Source of the DNA: Hydrogenophaga sp. 2FB
Lineage (GTDB): Bacteria > Pseudomonadota > Gammaproteobacteria > Burkholderiales > Burkholderiaceae_C
DNA length: 43,110 nucleotides
Assembly: GCF_005503365.1 (NCBI RefSeq)
Contig: NZ_SCML01000053.1
Location: forward strand, 1-43,110
Reading direction: 5' to 3'
Positions 25,014-33,993 of the stretch are shown piece by piece (the first letter of the stretch is position 1; the number at the start of each line of letters is the position of its first letter). Position numbers and translations under genes: made by a program. The notes below the pieces were generated by a model. The model had not been told where the DNA came from. It saw only the letters and a program-made list of their open reading frames with translations, and ran no database searches.

Positions 25014-26735
25014 ATGAGCTTCAGCCGCCGTGAATTCATGCAGGTGCTCGCCGTGGCGAGCGCCACCGGCATGGCCCTGAACCACCGCGACCTGTTGGCC
25101 GCCACACCCGGCGCGGGCGAGCGGCTGTACGAAGTGCCGACCTTCGGCAACGTCAGCTTCCTGCACTTCACCGACAGCCACGCGCAGCTGCAGCCGATCT
25201 ACTTCCGCGAGCCCAACGTGAACCTGGGCGTGGCCGATGCCGTGGGCCGCCCGCCGCACATCGTGGGCGAGACCCTGCTCAAGCACTTCGGCATCAAGCC
25301 CGGCACCGCGCAGGCGCACGCCTTCTCGTACCTCAACTTCAGCCAGGCCGCGAAGACCTACGGCAAGGTGGGCGGCTTCGCGCACATGGCCACGCTGGTC
25401 AAGCAACTCAAGGCCAGCCGCCCGCACGCGCTGCTGCTCGACGGTGGCGACACCTGGCAGGGTTCGGCCACCTCGTTGTGGACCAACGGCCAGGACATGG
25501 TCGACGCCTGCAAGCTGCTGGGCGTGAACATGATGACCTCGCACTGGGAGCACACCTTCGGCGCCAAGCGCGTGCAGGAGATCGTGGAAAAAGATCTCAA
25601 GGGGAACATGGAATTCCTCGCGCAGAACATCAAGACCACCGACTTCGAGGACATGGTCTTCAAGCCGTACGCGATGCGCGAAATGAACGGCGTGCAGGTC
25701 GCGGTGATCGGGCAGGCTTTCCCCTACACCCCCATCGCCAACCCGCGCTACATGGTGCCCGACTGGACCTTCGGCATCCAGGACGAGCACATGCAGAAGA
25801 TGGTCGACGAGGCGCGCGGCAAGGGCGCGCAGGTCGTCGTCGTGCTCTCGCACAACGGCATGGACGTGGACATCAAGATGGCCTCGCGCGTGCGCGGCAT
25901 CGACGCCATCCTCGGCGGCCACACGCACGACGGCATGCCCGCGCCCACCATCGTGAAGAACGGTGGTGGCCAGACGCTGGTGACCAACGCCGGCTCCAAC
26001 AGCAAGTTCCTCGGCGTGCTCGACTTCGACGTGCACGGCGGCAAGGTGCAGGACTTCCGCTACAAGCTGCTGCCCATCTTCTCCAACCTGCTGCCGGCCG
26101 ACGCGGCGATGCAGGCGCACATCGACAAAGTGCGCGCGCCGTACAAGGACAAGCTGGACGAAAAGCTCGCGGTCACCGAAGACCTGCTGTACCGCCGTGG
26201 CAACTTCAATGGCTCGTGGGACCAGGTCATCTGCGACGCGCTGATGCAGAACAAGGGCGCCGACATGGCGTTTTCGCCGGGCGTGCGCTGGGGCACCTCG
26301 CTGCTGCCGGGCGACACCATCACCTACGAACGCATGATGGACCAGATGGCCATGACCTACCCGGCCAGCACGCTCAACACGTTCACCGGCGAACAGATCA
26401 AGACCATCCTCGAAGACGTGGCCGACAACATCTTCAACCCCGACCCGTACTACCAGCAGGGCGGCGACATGGTGCGCGTGGGCGGCATGCAGTACACCGT
26501 CTCGCCCAAGGCCGCGATGGGCCAGCGCATCAACAACATGACGCTCAAAGGCAAGCCCATCGAAGCCAGCAAGACCTACAAGGTCGCGGGCTGGGCGTCG
26601 GTGCAGGAAGGCGCGCAGGGCGAGCCGATCTGGGACGTGGTGGCGGGCTACCTGCGCGAGAAGAAGGTGATCAAGGGCGTGAAGATCAACACGCCACGCA
26701 TCATCGGCATGGGTGGAAATCCGGGCATCGCTTGA
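25014..26735 (+). CDS. soxB: SoxB, thiosulfohydrolase
   Basis: A 573-residue dimanganese hydrolase of the 5'-nucleotidase fold that releases sulfate from SoxY-bound thiosulfonate. A twin-arginine signal (MSFSRREFMQVLAVASATG) directs export. Metal-binding motifs are HFTDSHAQLQP, LLDGGDTWQGS, the SoxB-specific MTSHWEHTFG, VVLSHNGMDVD and LGGHTHDG. The C-terminal nucleotidase-like domain begins near residue 375 (DLLYRRGNFNGSWDQV). It is the last sox gene in the window; soxH, soxV, soxW and soxR are not present. Confidence 0.97.
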   Translation: MSFSRREFMQVLAVASATGMALNHRDLLAATPGAGERLYEVPTFGNVSFLHFTDSHAQLQPIYFREPNVNLGVADAVGRPPHIVGETLLKHFGIKPGTAQAHAFSYLNFSQAAKTYGKVGGFAHMATLVKQLKASRPHALLLDGGDTWQGSATSLWTNGQDMVDACKLLGVNMMTSHWEHTFGAKRVQEIVEKDLKGNMEFLAQNIKTTDFEDMVFKPYAMREMNGVQVAVIGQAFPYTPIANPRYMVPDWTFGIQDEHMQKMVDEARGKGAQVVVVLSHNGMDVDIKMASRVRGIDAILGGHTHDGMPAPTIVKNGGGQTLVTNAGSNSKFLGVLDFDVHGGKVQDFRYKLLPIFSNLLPADAAMQAHIDKVRAPYKDKLDEKLAVTEDLLYRRGNFNGSWDQVICDALMQNKGADMAFSPGVRWGTSLLPGDTITYERMMDQMAMTYPASTLNTFTGEQIKTILEDVADNIFNPDPYYQQGGDMVRVGGMQYTVSPKAAMGQRINNMTLKGKPIEASKTYKVAGWASVQEGAQGEPIWDVVAGYLREKKVIKGVKINTPRIIGMGGNPGIA

Positions 26736-26744
26736 TGGCTTGAC

Positions 26745-26860
26745 GATCCCCGCGTCACTCCCTCCCCGCTGGGGGAGGGCAGGGGTGGGGGGTCGTTTGA
26801 GGTGATGTGGTCGGCGCGCGTGCCCCCATCCCGGCTTTCCCCCAGAGGGGGAAGGGGCGA
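26745..26860. repeat. GC-rich hairpin-forming intergenic repeat region
   Basis: CCCTCCCCGCTGGGGGAGGG (about 26760-26780) is a perfect stem-loop, followed by a second stem built from GCTTTCCCCCAGAGGGGGAAG (about 26833-26853). Both lie between the soxB stop and the convergent porin gene. Their form is that of dispersed intergenic elements rather than genes; either could terminate soxB transcription. Confidence 0.55.
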
Positions 26861-26875
26861 ATCACATCCGCTCAC

Positions 26876-26910
26876 GAAAAAAGCCCTCCACCCGCAACCG
26901 GGTGGAGGGC
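26876..26910 (-). terminator. Rho-independent terminator of the porin gene
   Basis: On the minus strand GCCCTCCACCCG, a 4-base loop, CGGGTGGAGGGC and TTTTTT. A perfect 12-base-pair stem with a T-tail about 75 bases after the porin stop. Confidence 0.88.
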
Positions 26911-26982
26911 ATCAAACCCTTGAAGAGCAGGAAGTAACGCGAGACGGCGATCGCGTGTCAGGACGATCGCCGGATCCGAAGA

Positions 26983-27969
26983 TCAGAAGTCGTGGCGCAC
27001 GCCGAAGGAGTACATGCGGCGATCGGTGACCGTCACGCCAGCGCCGTTCTCCACGTCGCCGTCCAGATACGCGCCGTACAGGCGGGTGCGCTTGGACAGG
27101 GCGTAGGTCGCGCCCAGACCGAAGGCCGAGCCCTTGGCCGTGGTCACGCCCGCGGCTTCGGACTTGCTGCGCGCATAACCGACCGAGACTTCAAACGCGC
27201 CCAGCGGCACGTTCACGCCCACGGACAGCTCGTTGTCGCGCAGGTTGGCGCCGTTCTCGGCACGGTTGAAGCCGGCGGAGAGGCGGGCCACGCCGAAGTT
27301 GTAGGCGCCGGAGATCGCGGTGTACTCGCGGTCTGTGCCCGGCACGGATTCGTGCTTCTGTTCCTGGCGGCCAACGCCCACGTCCAGGTTGCCGGCGCGG
27401 TAGCGCAGGTTGTAGGAGAGCACGTCGCGCTTGACCGGATCGGCCGCCTCGTCCAGGCCATAGCCCACGCCGAAGGTGAAGCCGCCGAAGGAGGGCGATT
27501 CGTAGCGGATCTGGTTGCTGGCGCGGCTGGAGTAGTCGGCCACACCGGCGGTGTACGCGATCTTGGTGGGCGTGAATTCCGAGTCCCACAGGTTGCTGCT
27601 GACCGCGATGTCGCGGATGTCATCGAACGAGGTGTCGTGGCGGCCGAGCTTGACCGTGCCGAAGCCGCCGCTCAGGCCGACGATGGACTGGCGGTCGAAC
27701 GCGCTGCCGGCGGCTTGCGTGCCGTCGCTGCTGTCAAAGCCTTGCTCCAGACCGAAGATGGCCTTGAGACCGCCGCCCAGGTCTTCGCTGCCGCGCAGGC
27801 CCCAGCGGGTGGAGGACAGGTTGCCGCTGAACATCTGCGTGCTGCTCACGCCGTTGACCTTGTTGCTGCCGATCGAGCTGTCGATGCGGCCATACAGCGT
27901 GACGTTGGATTGGGCCATCGCGGCGCCGGTGGATGCCAGAACGGCGAGAGCGATAAGGCTCTTCTTCAT
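26983..27969 (-). CDS. Gram-negative general porin (Omp32-like)
   Basis: A 328-residue outer-membrane beta-barrel protein. A classical signal peptide ends in AMAQS, followed by NVTLYGRIDSSIG, the typical first strand of Comamonadaceae/Burkholderia porins; RWGLRGSEDLGGGLKAIFGL and GFGTVKLGRHD are family landmarks, and it ends in a C-terminal Phe (SFGVRHDF), the outer-membrane assembly signal. It would form a trimeric diffusion channel, often anion-selective in this group. It is divergent from the oxidoreductase at 28213. Confidence 0.94.
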   Translation of the reverse strand: MKKSLIALAVLASTGAAMAQSNVTLYGRIDSSIGSNKVNGVSSTQMFSGNLSSTRWGLRGSEDLGGGLKAIFGLEQGFDSSDGTQAAGSAFDRQSIVGLSGGFGTVKLGRHDTSFDDIRDIAVSSNLWDSEFTPTKIAYTAGVADYSSRASNQIRYESPSFGGFTFGVGYGLDEAADPVKRDVLSYNLRYRAGNLDVGVGRQEQKHESVPGTDREYTAISGAYNFGVARLSAGFNRAENGANLRDNELSVGVNVPLGAFEVSVGYARSKSEAAGVTTAKGSAFGLGATYALSKRTRLYGAYLDGDVENGAGVTVTDRRMYSFGVRHDF

Positions 27970-28212
27970 GTGAATGCTCCGTAAGAAAAGGACGCAGGGC
28001 TGGTGAGAGCCCCTGCTTCTTGCACCATGCAAGAAGTCCAGTCGATTTCAACGGACGGTGACGAAATGTCTGTGACACACGGCCGTCGCAATGGGGTTAT
28101 TACCGAGATACAACAGATGCCCCGCCGCGGCGCAAGGTCTGTCATCACCGTGCCACGGAGTGCTCTGTCAGATACAGTGCCTGCATCTGAAAAAACACAA
28201 AACCAGCATTCC

Positions 28213-29460
28213 ATGAAGCGTGATGTGATCGTTCTCGGCGCCGGCATGGTCGGTGTGGGCTGCGCGCTGCACCTGCAGGCCAGGGGCCTGTCGGTGGCGC
28301 TGCTGGACCGCCGCGCGCCGGGGCTTGAAACCTCGTACGGCAATGCCGGCATCATCCAGCGCGAAGCCATCGCGCCGTATGCCTTGCCACGCGGCCTGGG
28401 CTTCCTGCTCTCGGGCATGAGCAACCGGCGCGTCGACGTGCGCTACCACGCGAGCGGCGTCGCGCGGCTGCTGGGTTCGCTGTGGTCCTACTACCGCCAC
28501 TCGGCTCCGGGCGCCTACCAGCGGATTTCCCGCGAGTACGAAACCCTCATCGCGCACTCGCTCGAAACGCACGAGCGGCTCATGCACGATGCCCACGTCG
28601 AGCACCTGGTGGCGGGGCGGGGCTACCTCATGCTCTACCGCAGCGAGCGCGAGCTGCACGAGTTCTTCAAGATCGCGGACGAGCGCGCGCGCATGGGCGT
28701 GCACCACGTCAAGCTCAATGGCGCCGAGGTGGCGCAGGCCGAGCCCGCGCTCATCGGCGATTTCGCGGGCGCGGTGCGCTGGACCGATCCGATCGCCATC
28801 AGCAGCCCGGGCGATCTGGTGCAGGCCTACGCGCGCCTGTTCGCGCAACGGCACGGCACCCTGCACCTGGGCGACGCGATGACGCTGCGCCGGACCGACG
28901 CTGGCCATTGGCAGGTGGACGCGGCGGACGGCGTGCTGGAGGCGCCGCAAGTGGTGGTGGCGCTCGGCCCATGGACCACCGAGCTCACCTCGCGCTACGG
29001 CTACACCGCGCCGGTGATCCCCAAGCGCGGGTACCACATGCACTACACGCGCCTGCCGGGCAAGCCACTCCACAGCACCGTCATCGATGCCGAATACGGC
29101 TTCGTGGTCGCGCCCATGAAAGACGGCCTGCGGCTGACCACCGGCGCCGAACTCGCGATGCCCGACGCACCCCGCACGCCCACGCAGATCGACGCGGCCG
29201 AGAAGATCGCCCGGGCCGTCTTTCCGCTCGGGGAACGTGTGGAGGACGAACCGTGGATGGGCACGCGCCCCTGCATGCCCGACATGAAGCCGGTGTTTGG
29301 CGCGGTGCCCTCGGTGCCCGGCATGTGGTGCGCCTTCGGGCATGGGCACCAGGGGTTCACGCTCGGCCCCATCACCGGCGAACTGCTCGCGGCCATGGTG
29401 ACGGGCGCACAGCCGCGTGTGGACGTGCGGCCGTTTTCGCCGGAGCGGTTCGCGCGGTAG
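28213..29460 (+). CDS. FAD-dependent oxidoreductase, DadA-like (DAO family)
   Basis: A 415-residue DAO-family flavoprotein. VIVLGAGMVGVGCALHLQAR is the FAD-binding motif, SYGNAGIIQREAIAPYA follows as in D-amino-acid dehydrogenases, and the C-terminus has MPDMKPVFGAVP and GHGHQGFTLGPITGEL. DadA oxidises D-amino acids in the inner membrane, but the substrate here could be another amine or amino acid. It ends 15 bases from the convergent LysR gene. A GGCG-poor leader gives no obvious ribosome-binding site. Confidence 0.88.
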   Translation: MKRDVIVLGAGMVGVGCALHLQARGLSVALLDRRAPGLETSYGNAGIIQREAIAPYALPRGLGFLLSGMSNRRVDVRYHASGVARLLGSLWSYYRHSAPGAYQRISREYETLIAHSLETHERLMHDAHVEHLVAGRGYLMLYRSERELHEFFKIADERARMGVHHVKLNGAEVAQAEPALIGDFAGAVRWTDPIAISSPGDLVQAYARLFAQRHGTLHLGDAMTLRRTDAGHWQVDAADGVLEAPQVVVALGPWTTELTSRYGYTAPVIPKRGYHMHYTRLPGKPLHSTVIDAEYGFVVAPMKDGLRLTTGAELAMPDAPRTPTQIDAAEKIARAVFPLGERVEDEPWMGTRPCMPDMKPVFGAVPSVPGMWCAFGHGHQGFTLGPITGELLAAMVTGAQPRVDVRPFSPERFAR

Positions 29461-29475
29461 CGCCGGGCACGCGGC

Positions 29476-30453
29476 TCAGCGCTTCAACCGTGGTTTCCCG
29501 CGCTGGGTGCGGGGTTGCGCCAGTCGTTCGCTGGTCTCCTCGATGGCGCGCATGAACTGCTGCGCCGCGGGTGACAAGGCCGTCCCACGCCGCCAGGTCA
29601 GGCCAATCGGGCGCAGGAGGTGCGGCAAGTCGAGCGGCAGCATCGCCAGCATCCCTTGCTCGCTGTAGTGCAGAGCGGCAATGCGCGAGAGCAGCCCGAC
29701 GGCGTCGGTCGATTGCAGGTAGGCCAGGATCACGTGCGTCGACAGCGTCTCCACCGTGTTGCTCGGCATGCCCACCCCGTGTTCGCGGAAAGCAACCTCC
29801 AGCGGCTCGCGGGGCAGTGAGCCCACCGGGGGCAGGATCCACGCAAATTCCGCCAACGTCGCCCAATCGACGCGCCGCTTGCGTGCCAGCGGATGGCCCG
29901 GGCGCACCACCAGCGCGCTGGCGCCATCGAACAGCGGCTTCTCCGCCAGCCCGTCGTCGACCAGCGCTTCGCTGCGCAGGCGGCCGACGATGAAGTCGAG
30001 CCCGCCGCGGCGCAGCGCGGGCAGCAGCACGTCCATCGGTCCCTCGTGCAAGGCCACCGTGGTCGTGGGCGCGCTCTGCTTGAGCAACTGCAGCGCCTGG
30101 GGCACCAGCGCCGGTGTCATGGCGGGCAAGGCGCCCACGCTGCAGCGTCCCGAGGCGCCCGACATGAGGGCGCGCAGTTCGTCGCGCGTTTGCGCCAGGC
30201 CGCTGAGCATGCTGCGCGCCTGGCGGATCATGCATTCGCCAAAGATCGTGGGGTTGACGCCTCGCGCCGTGCGCTCGAACAGGCGCACGCCCAGGCCGCG
30301 CTCCAGCTCGCCCAGCGTGAGCGACACCGCGGGCTGCGACACATGCAGGCTCAGCGCCACCTTGCCGAGGTTGCGCATGTCGTCCAGCGCCACCAGCAGC
30401 TGCAGGTGGCGCGGCTTGAGTTGCGCGCGAAAGAAGCGGTCGATCTCGGACAT
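29476..30453 (-). CDS. LysR-type transcriptional regulator
   Basis: A 325-residue LTTR. The N-terminal winged HTH spans residues 12-75 (KPRHLQLLVALDDMRNLGKV, then LHVSQPAVSLTLGELERGLG). The LysR substrate-binding domain covers about 95-305, in the PcaQ/GbpR-like subgroup by its opening FFRAQLKPRHL. It is divergent from the amidohydrolase operon (140-base gap), so it probably controls that operon in response to its substrate. Confidence 0.92.
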   Translation of the reverse strand: MSEIDRFFRAQLKPRHLQLLVALDDMRNLGKVALSLHVSQPAVSLTLGELERGLGVRLFERTARGVNPTIFGECMIRQARSMLSGLAQTRDELRALMSGASGRCSVGALPAMTPALVPQALQLLKQSAPTTTVALHEGPMDVLLPALRRGGLDFIVGRLRSEALVDDGLAEKPLFDGASALVVRPGHPLARKRRVDWATLAEFAWILPPVGSLPREPLEVAFREHGVGMPSNTVETLSTHVILAYLQSTDAVGLLSRIAALHYSEQGMLAMLPLDLPHLLRPIGLTWRRGTALSPAAQQFMRAIEETSERLAQPRTQRGKPRLKR

Positions 30454-30477
30454 GGGCAGCTCCTTTTGTCATAAGGG

Positions 30478-30493
30478 TTTACTGATGGTAACT
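30478..30493. promoter_or_regulatory. Candidate LysR-type operator
   Basis: GTT-N10-AAC, which contains the T-N11-A core of LTTR sites, lies 25 bases from the LysR start and 100 bases before the amidohydrolase start, in an AT-richer patch. The position fits autoregulation plus activation of the divergent operon; sequence support is modest. Confidence 0.4.
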
Positions 30494-30592
30494 GCGATAT
30501 TTCTGTCTTGTTTGCTTATATCGTCCGTCGCATGATGGCGGTGCCGATCGAGACCGATCCACTCCCATTCACCGAGACAAGGAGCCGCCCCT

Positions 30593-31462
30593 ATGAAACT
30601 GGACATCACCGACATCCATCCGCACGTGATCAGCGACGATCCCGTGCGCCACCCGCTCGCGCCGCTCACGGGCGAGCAATCGGGCTGGTCGCGCGAGCGC
30701 CCCGTCACCTATGCGCAATTGCTGCGCGCGATGGACGACGCCGGCATCGCACGCGCCGTGCTCGTGCAGGCCTCCACGTGCTACGGCCACGACAACCGCT
30801 ATGTGGCAGAGGCCGTGGCCGCTCATCCCGACCGCTTCAGCGGCGTGTTCTCCGTGGACATGCTGGCCGTCGACGCATCGCAAAGCATCGCGCGCTGGAT
30901 CGATGCCGGCCTCGAAGGCTTGCGCGTCTTCATCGCTGGCCACACCACCAGCCACGATGGCGCGCGCCTGGACGACCCCCGCGCCTTTCCCGCCTGGGAA
31001 TACGCCGTCTCGCGCGGCCTGACGGTGGCGGTGCAGTTGCGTGCGCACGGTCTGCCGCAGCTGGTGGCCCTGCTGGAGCGCTTCCCCCAGGCCCGCGTGG
31101 TGCTGGACCATTTCGCGCGTCCCGAGCTGGACGACGGGGCCCCCTACGCCAAGGCCCAGGCGCTGTTCGATCTGGCACGTTTTCCGAACCTGTTCCTCAA
31201 GTACACGACGCACAACGTGCGCGAGTCGGCGGCCGGTGCTTCCACGCCGCAGGCCTTCATCCGCCGCGCGGTCGACGTGTTCGGCGCCGACCGGATCGCC
31301 TGGGGTTCCAACTTCCCGGCTTCGGCGGGCTCTCTGTCGTCCCTGTTGAACGACGCGCGCCAGGCCGCTGGAGAGCTCAGCGCCGCGGAGCAAGCCGCGG
31401 TGTTCGGCGGCACGTCCAGGCGCCTGTACCCCTCGCTTGCTCGCGCGATGGCCGCCGTCTGA
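30593..31462 (+). CDS. Amidohydrolase family 2 (metal-dependent hydrolase / decarboxylase-like)
   Basis: A 289-residue TIM-barrel protein of the amidohydrolase-2 group (relatives are lactonases such as LigI and ACMSD-like decarboxylases). The N-terminal ITDIHPHVISDD carries the D-x-H-x-H metal motif. VVLDHFARPELDDG and the C-terminal WGSNFPASAG, with Asn where many have Asp (usually GSDFP/GSNFP), complete the site. It is the first of a three-gene operon with a decarboxylase-like protein and a Bug-type binding protein. An AAGGAG box precedes the ATG. Confidence 0.87.
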   Translation: MKLDITDIHPHVISDDPVRHPLAPLTGEQSGWSRERPVTYAQLLRAMDDAGIARAVLVQASTCYGHDNRYVAEAVAAHPDRFSGVFSVDMLAVDASQSIARWIDAGLEGLRVFIAGHTTSHDGARLDDPRAFPAWEYAVSRGLTVAVQLRAHGLPQLVALLERFPQARVVLDHFARPELDDGAPYAKAQALFDLARFPNLFLKYTTHNVRESAAGASTPQAFIRRAVDVFGADRIAWGSNFPASAGSLSSLLNDARQAAGELSAAEQAAVFGGTSRRLYPSLARAMAAV

Positions 31463-31481
31463 GCCACGGAGCACCTCCACT

Positions 31482-32405
31482 ATGCTTCACCTCTCGACCC
31501 TTCTTGGGAACTACCCGGGCACGCGCGCCGTGCGCAGCAAGCTGCTCACGTCGCCGCTGTTCGAACTCGACATTTGCGACGCCAAGGTCTCCAACCGCGT
31601 GTTCCCGCGCGTGGTCAACACGCGCGAGTTCGCGGTGGCCGAATTGGCGTTGATCACGTTCTTCCAGGCGCGCGCGGCCGGTCGGCCGCTGGTGCTCATG
31701 CCGGCGGTCATCGGCGCGGGCCGCCACCAGCACCAGTGCCTGGTCTACAACGCCGAGCGCAGCGGGCCGATCACGCCCGACACGCTCGCCGGCAAGCGCG
31801 TCGGCATCCGCTCCGTTGGGCAGACCACGGTGACCTGGGTGCGCGGCATCCTGCAGAACGACCATGGCGTGGACCTGGACAGCGTGCGCTGGGTGACGTT
31901 CGAGAACGCGCATCTGGACGGCTTTGCCGACCCAGCGGGCGTGGAGCGTGCGCAAGGCGACAAGCCCTTGCTCGAACGCCTGTACGACGGCGAGCTGGAC
32001 GCGGCCGTCATCGGCACCGGCCTGCCGGACGACCCGCGTCTCAAACCCGTGATCGCCCACCCGCTGCAGGCCGCGCGCGACTGGTCGCGCCGCCACGGCG
32101 CGGTGTCGATCAACCACATGGTCGCGCTCGACGCGGACCTGGCGCGCGAGCGGCCCGACGTGGTGCGCGAAGTCTGGCGCCTGCTGTGCGAAGGCAAGCG
32201 CATGGCCGCTGAACCCCGCGTCGACGGATTCGATCTCACGCCTTTCGGACTCGAAGCCAACCGCGCTTCGCTCGATGTGCTGCTGCGGTATGCGCTGCAG
32301 CAGAACCTGCTCGCCCGACCGCTGTCGGTCGACGACCTTTTTGACGACACCACCCGGGCACTGGAAGCCGCATTCCAACCCGACCACACGGAGACAACAG
32401 CATGA
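31482..32405 (+). CDS. NMT1 / 4,5-dihydroxyphthalate-decarboxylase-like protein
   Basis: A 307-residue protein with a periplasmic-binding-protein fold but no signal peptide. LAGKRVGIRSVGQTTVTWVR is the nucleotide/ligand loop typical of NMT1/THI5-like proteins, and the N-terminal part, FPRVVNTREFAVAELALITF, matches the 4,5-dihydroxyphthalate decarboxylase group (Pht5-like: R-x-F-x-x-x-E-x). With a neighbouring amidohydrolase it may take part in aromatic-acid breakdown, but the substrate is not visible. The start is ATG 31482. It overlaps the next gene by 4 bases (ATGA). Confidence 0.78.
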   Translation: MLHLSTLLGNYPGTRAVRSKLLTSPLFELDICDAKVSNRVFPRVVNTREFAVAELALITFFQARAAGRPLVLMPAVIGAGRHQHQCLVYNAERSGPITPDTLAGKRVGIRSVGQTTVTWVRGILQNDHGVDLDSVRWVTFENAHLDGFADPAGVERAQGDKPLLERLYDGELDAAVIGTGLPDDPRLKPVIAHPLQAARDWSRRHGAVSINHMVALDADLARERPDVVREVWRLLCEGKRMAAEPRVDGFDLTPFGLEANRASLDVLLRYALQQNLLARPLSVDDLFDDTTRALEAAFQPDHTETTA

Positions 32406-33364
32406 ACAAGCGCACCCTCATCACCCTCTCGCTGGCCGCCCTGGCCAGCGTCATGTCGGGCGTGGTCTCGGCACAGGCCCACGTCACACGCATCGTCGTG
32501 CCCTTTGCCGCGGGCGGCGCGCGCGAGACCTTGGCGCGCACGTTCTACACCGAGCTGGGCACCGAACTCGGGCGCACCCTCATCGTGGAAAGCAAGGGCG
32601 GCGCGGGGGGGGCCATCGGCACCACCTACGTCGCGCGCGCCGAGCCCGATGGCCGCACCTTGCTCATGGCCGCGTCCAGCCACTTCGTCACCGCGCAACT
32701 GGCGGCCAAGCCGGCTTACGAACCGGTGAAAGACTTCGTGCCGGTGGCCAACATCGGTACGCAGAGCTACGTGCTCATGATCAGCTCGGCGCTGCCGGCG
32801 AAAAACCTCAAGGAGTTCGTGGCGCTCGCCAAGTCCAAGCCCGGCGAGTTCAACTACGGATCCGCCGGCATCGGCAGCTCCACCCACCTCGCGATGGCCT
32901 ATCTGCTCAACGTGGCCGACGTGGACGCCGTGCACGTGCCCTTCAAATCGACGCAAGAGGCGGCCAACGAGGTGAGCGCCGGCCGGGTGCAGGCCGTGAT
33001 CGTGCCCAACGCCGGCATCGGCCCCTATGTGCAGGAGCCGAAGCTGCGCATCATCGGTGTCACGTCGTCCAAACGATCGGCCTTGCTGCCCAACGTGCCC
33101 ACCATTGCCGAAGCCGGCTTGTCTTCCTACGTTTTCGAGTCCTGGTTCGGGCTGCTGGCCCCCGCCAAGACACCCAAGGCCGAGGTGGAGAAGATCAACG
33201 CGGCCGTCAACAAGGTGTTGGCGCTGGACGTGGTCAAGCAGCGCCTGGCCACCCAGGGCGTGCAGAGCGAGGTGATGTCCACGGCCGAGTTCAACAAACT
33301 CTTTCTCGCCGACCGCGAGCTGATGGCCAAGGTGGTGAAGAGCTCGGGCATGAAGGCCGAGTGA
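32402..33364 (+). CDS. Bug/TctC-family tripartite tricarboxylate solute-binding protein
   Basis: A 320-residue periplasmic solute-binding protein. A signal peptide ends near VVSAQA. RIVVPFAAGGARETLARTF and VESKGGAGGAIGT are the family's ligand-contacting segments, and FNYGSAGIGSSTHLA and VHVPFKSTQEA follow in the usual order. Such genes are greatly expanded in Bordetella, Comamonas and Hydrogenophaga, often as orphans without TctAB membrane partners, as here. Co-transcribed with the two genes upstream, it probably binds the carboxylate they metabolise. Confidence 0.93.
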   Translation: MNKRTLITLSLAALASVMSGVVSAQAHVTRIVVPFAAGGARETLARTFYTELGTELGRTLIVESKGGAGGAIGTTYVARAEPDGRTLLMAASSHFVTAQLAAKPAYEPVKDFVPVANIGTQSYVLMISSALPAKNLKEFVALAKSKPGEFNYGSAGIGSSTHLAMAYLLNVADVDAVHVPFKSTQEAANEVSAGRVQAVIVPNAGIGPYVQEPKLRIIGVTSSKRSALLPNVPTIAEAGLSSYVFESWFGLLAPAKTPKAEVEKINAAVNKVLALDVVKQRLATQGVQSEVMSTAEFNKLFLADRELMAKVVKSSGMKAE

Positions 33365-33412
33365 GGGGCTGCTGCGCTACCATTCCGATGCACATCAAAC
33401 ATCGGAGTCACG

Positions 33413-33775
33413 TTGGCCTTTCAGATCCGGATTCAACAGTGGGTACGACCCAACCTGCCCAACACCGAGAAGTACAAGCTGGCCCGGCAGGTGGAGCAGG
33501 CGGGGGCGGAGGCGGTCGCGCGCGACATGCGGCCGTGGGATGTCAGCGTCCTGATCGCGGGCGTGGTGATCTTTCTGGTGGGCCTGGCCTTGGTGGCGGT
33601 CTTCAGCGCCAAGCCGTCGATTGCCTTGCTCCTGAGCGCGGTCCTCGCCCTCTGCGGCTTTTTCCTGGTGCCCATCGCGATCTACACCGAAGTGCGCAAC
33701 CGCGCGAACTGTGTCGCCTGGTTGTCGGAGATCCAGCAGTACTACGGGCGCGATCGCGCGCAGTTCGGTAACTGA
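33413..33775 (+). CDS. Small membrane protein of unknown function
   Basis: A 120-residue protein with a basic N-terminal helix and two membrane segments near residues 46-66 (SVLIAGVVIFLVGLALVAVF) and 72-92 (LLLSAVLALCGFFLVPIAIY), ending in a soluble tail. The start is TTG preceded by CGGAG; no in-frame ATG fits. It is the last host gene before the island and ends just before a strong terminator. I do not recognise the family. Confidence 0.7.
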   Translation: MAFQIRIQQWVRPNLPNTEKYKLARQVEQAGAEAVARDMRPWDVSVLIAGVVIFLVGLALVAVFSAKPSIALLLSAVLALCGFFLVPIAIYTEVRNRANCVAWLSEIQQYYGRDRAQFGN

Positions 33776-33783
33776 CGCCAAAG

Positions 33784-33818
33784 AAAAAGCCCCTGACCAG
33801 ATTGGTCAGGGGCTTTTT
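33784..33818. terminator. Bidirectional Rho-independent terminator
   Basis: AAAAAGCCCCTGACC, a 5-base loop and GGTCAGGGGCTTTTT: a perfect stem with A-tract and T-tract, functional in both directions. It marks the end of the host block next to the island boundary. Confidence 0.95.
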
Positions 33819-33824
33819 GGATGT

Positions 33825-33852
33825 TGGTGCCGGAGAGATGCAGTTATGCATC
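33825..33852. other. tRNA 3'-end-like fragment with inverted repeat, candidate attachment site
   Basis: TGGTGCCGGAGAG (33825-33837) is the complement of CTCTCCGGCACCA, the kind of 3' acceptor end plus CCA seen in tRNA-Leu-type genes, yet no complete tRNA cloverleaf is formed by the adjacent bases. It runs into GATGCA-GTTA-TGCATC (33837-33852), a perfect 6-bp inverted repeat. Base composition changes here from very GC-rich to mixed. The pattern is that of an integration scar or att site. Confidence 0.5.
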
Positions 33853-33993
33853 GAACACGAACGTCCAATGTGTTGATTTTTAAGGGGTTTCAGACGGGGT
33901 ATGGTTTACGGATACCACAGAATCTACCACGCACAGGGTAGCATCAGGCGTGGCTCTGCATACCCCTAACCTATTGCCTTCTGAATATTGATC

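Noticed and set aside
24318..26735. 805-residue frame containing soxB
   Set aside because: The first 232 codons overlap soxX in another frame and cross the soxX terminator; the Tat signal defines the start at 25014.
33825..33880. A complete tRNA gene at the island edge
   Set aside because: The distance from a TTCGA-like loop to the CCA end is about 8 bases too long and no D or anticodon arm forms; only the 3' end motif is present.
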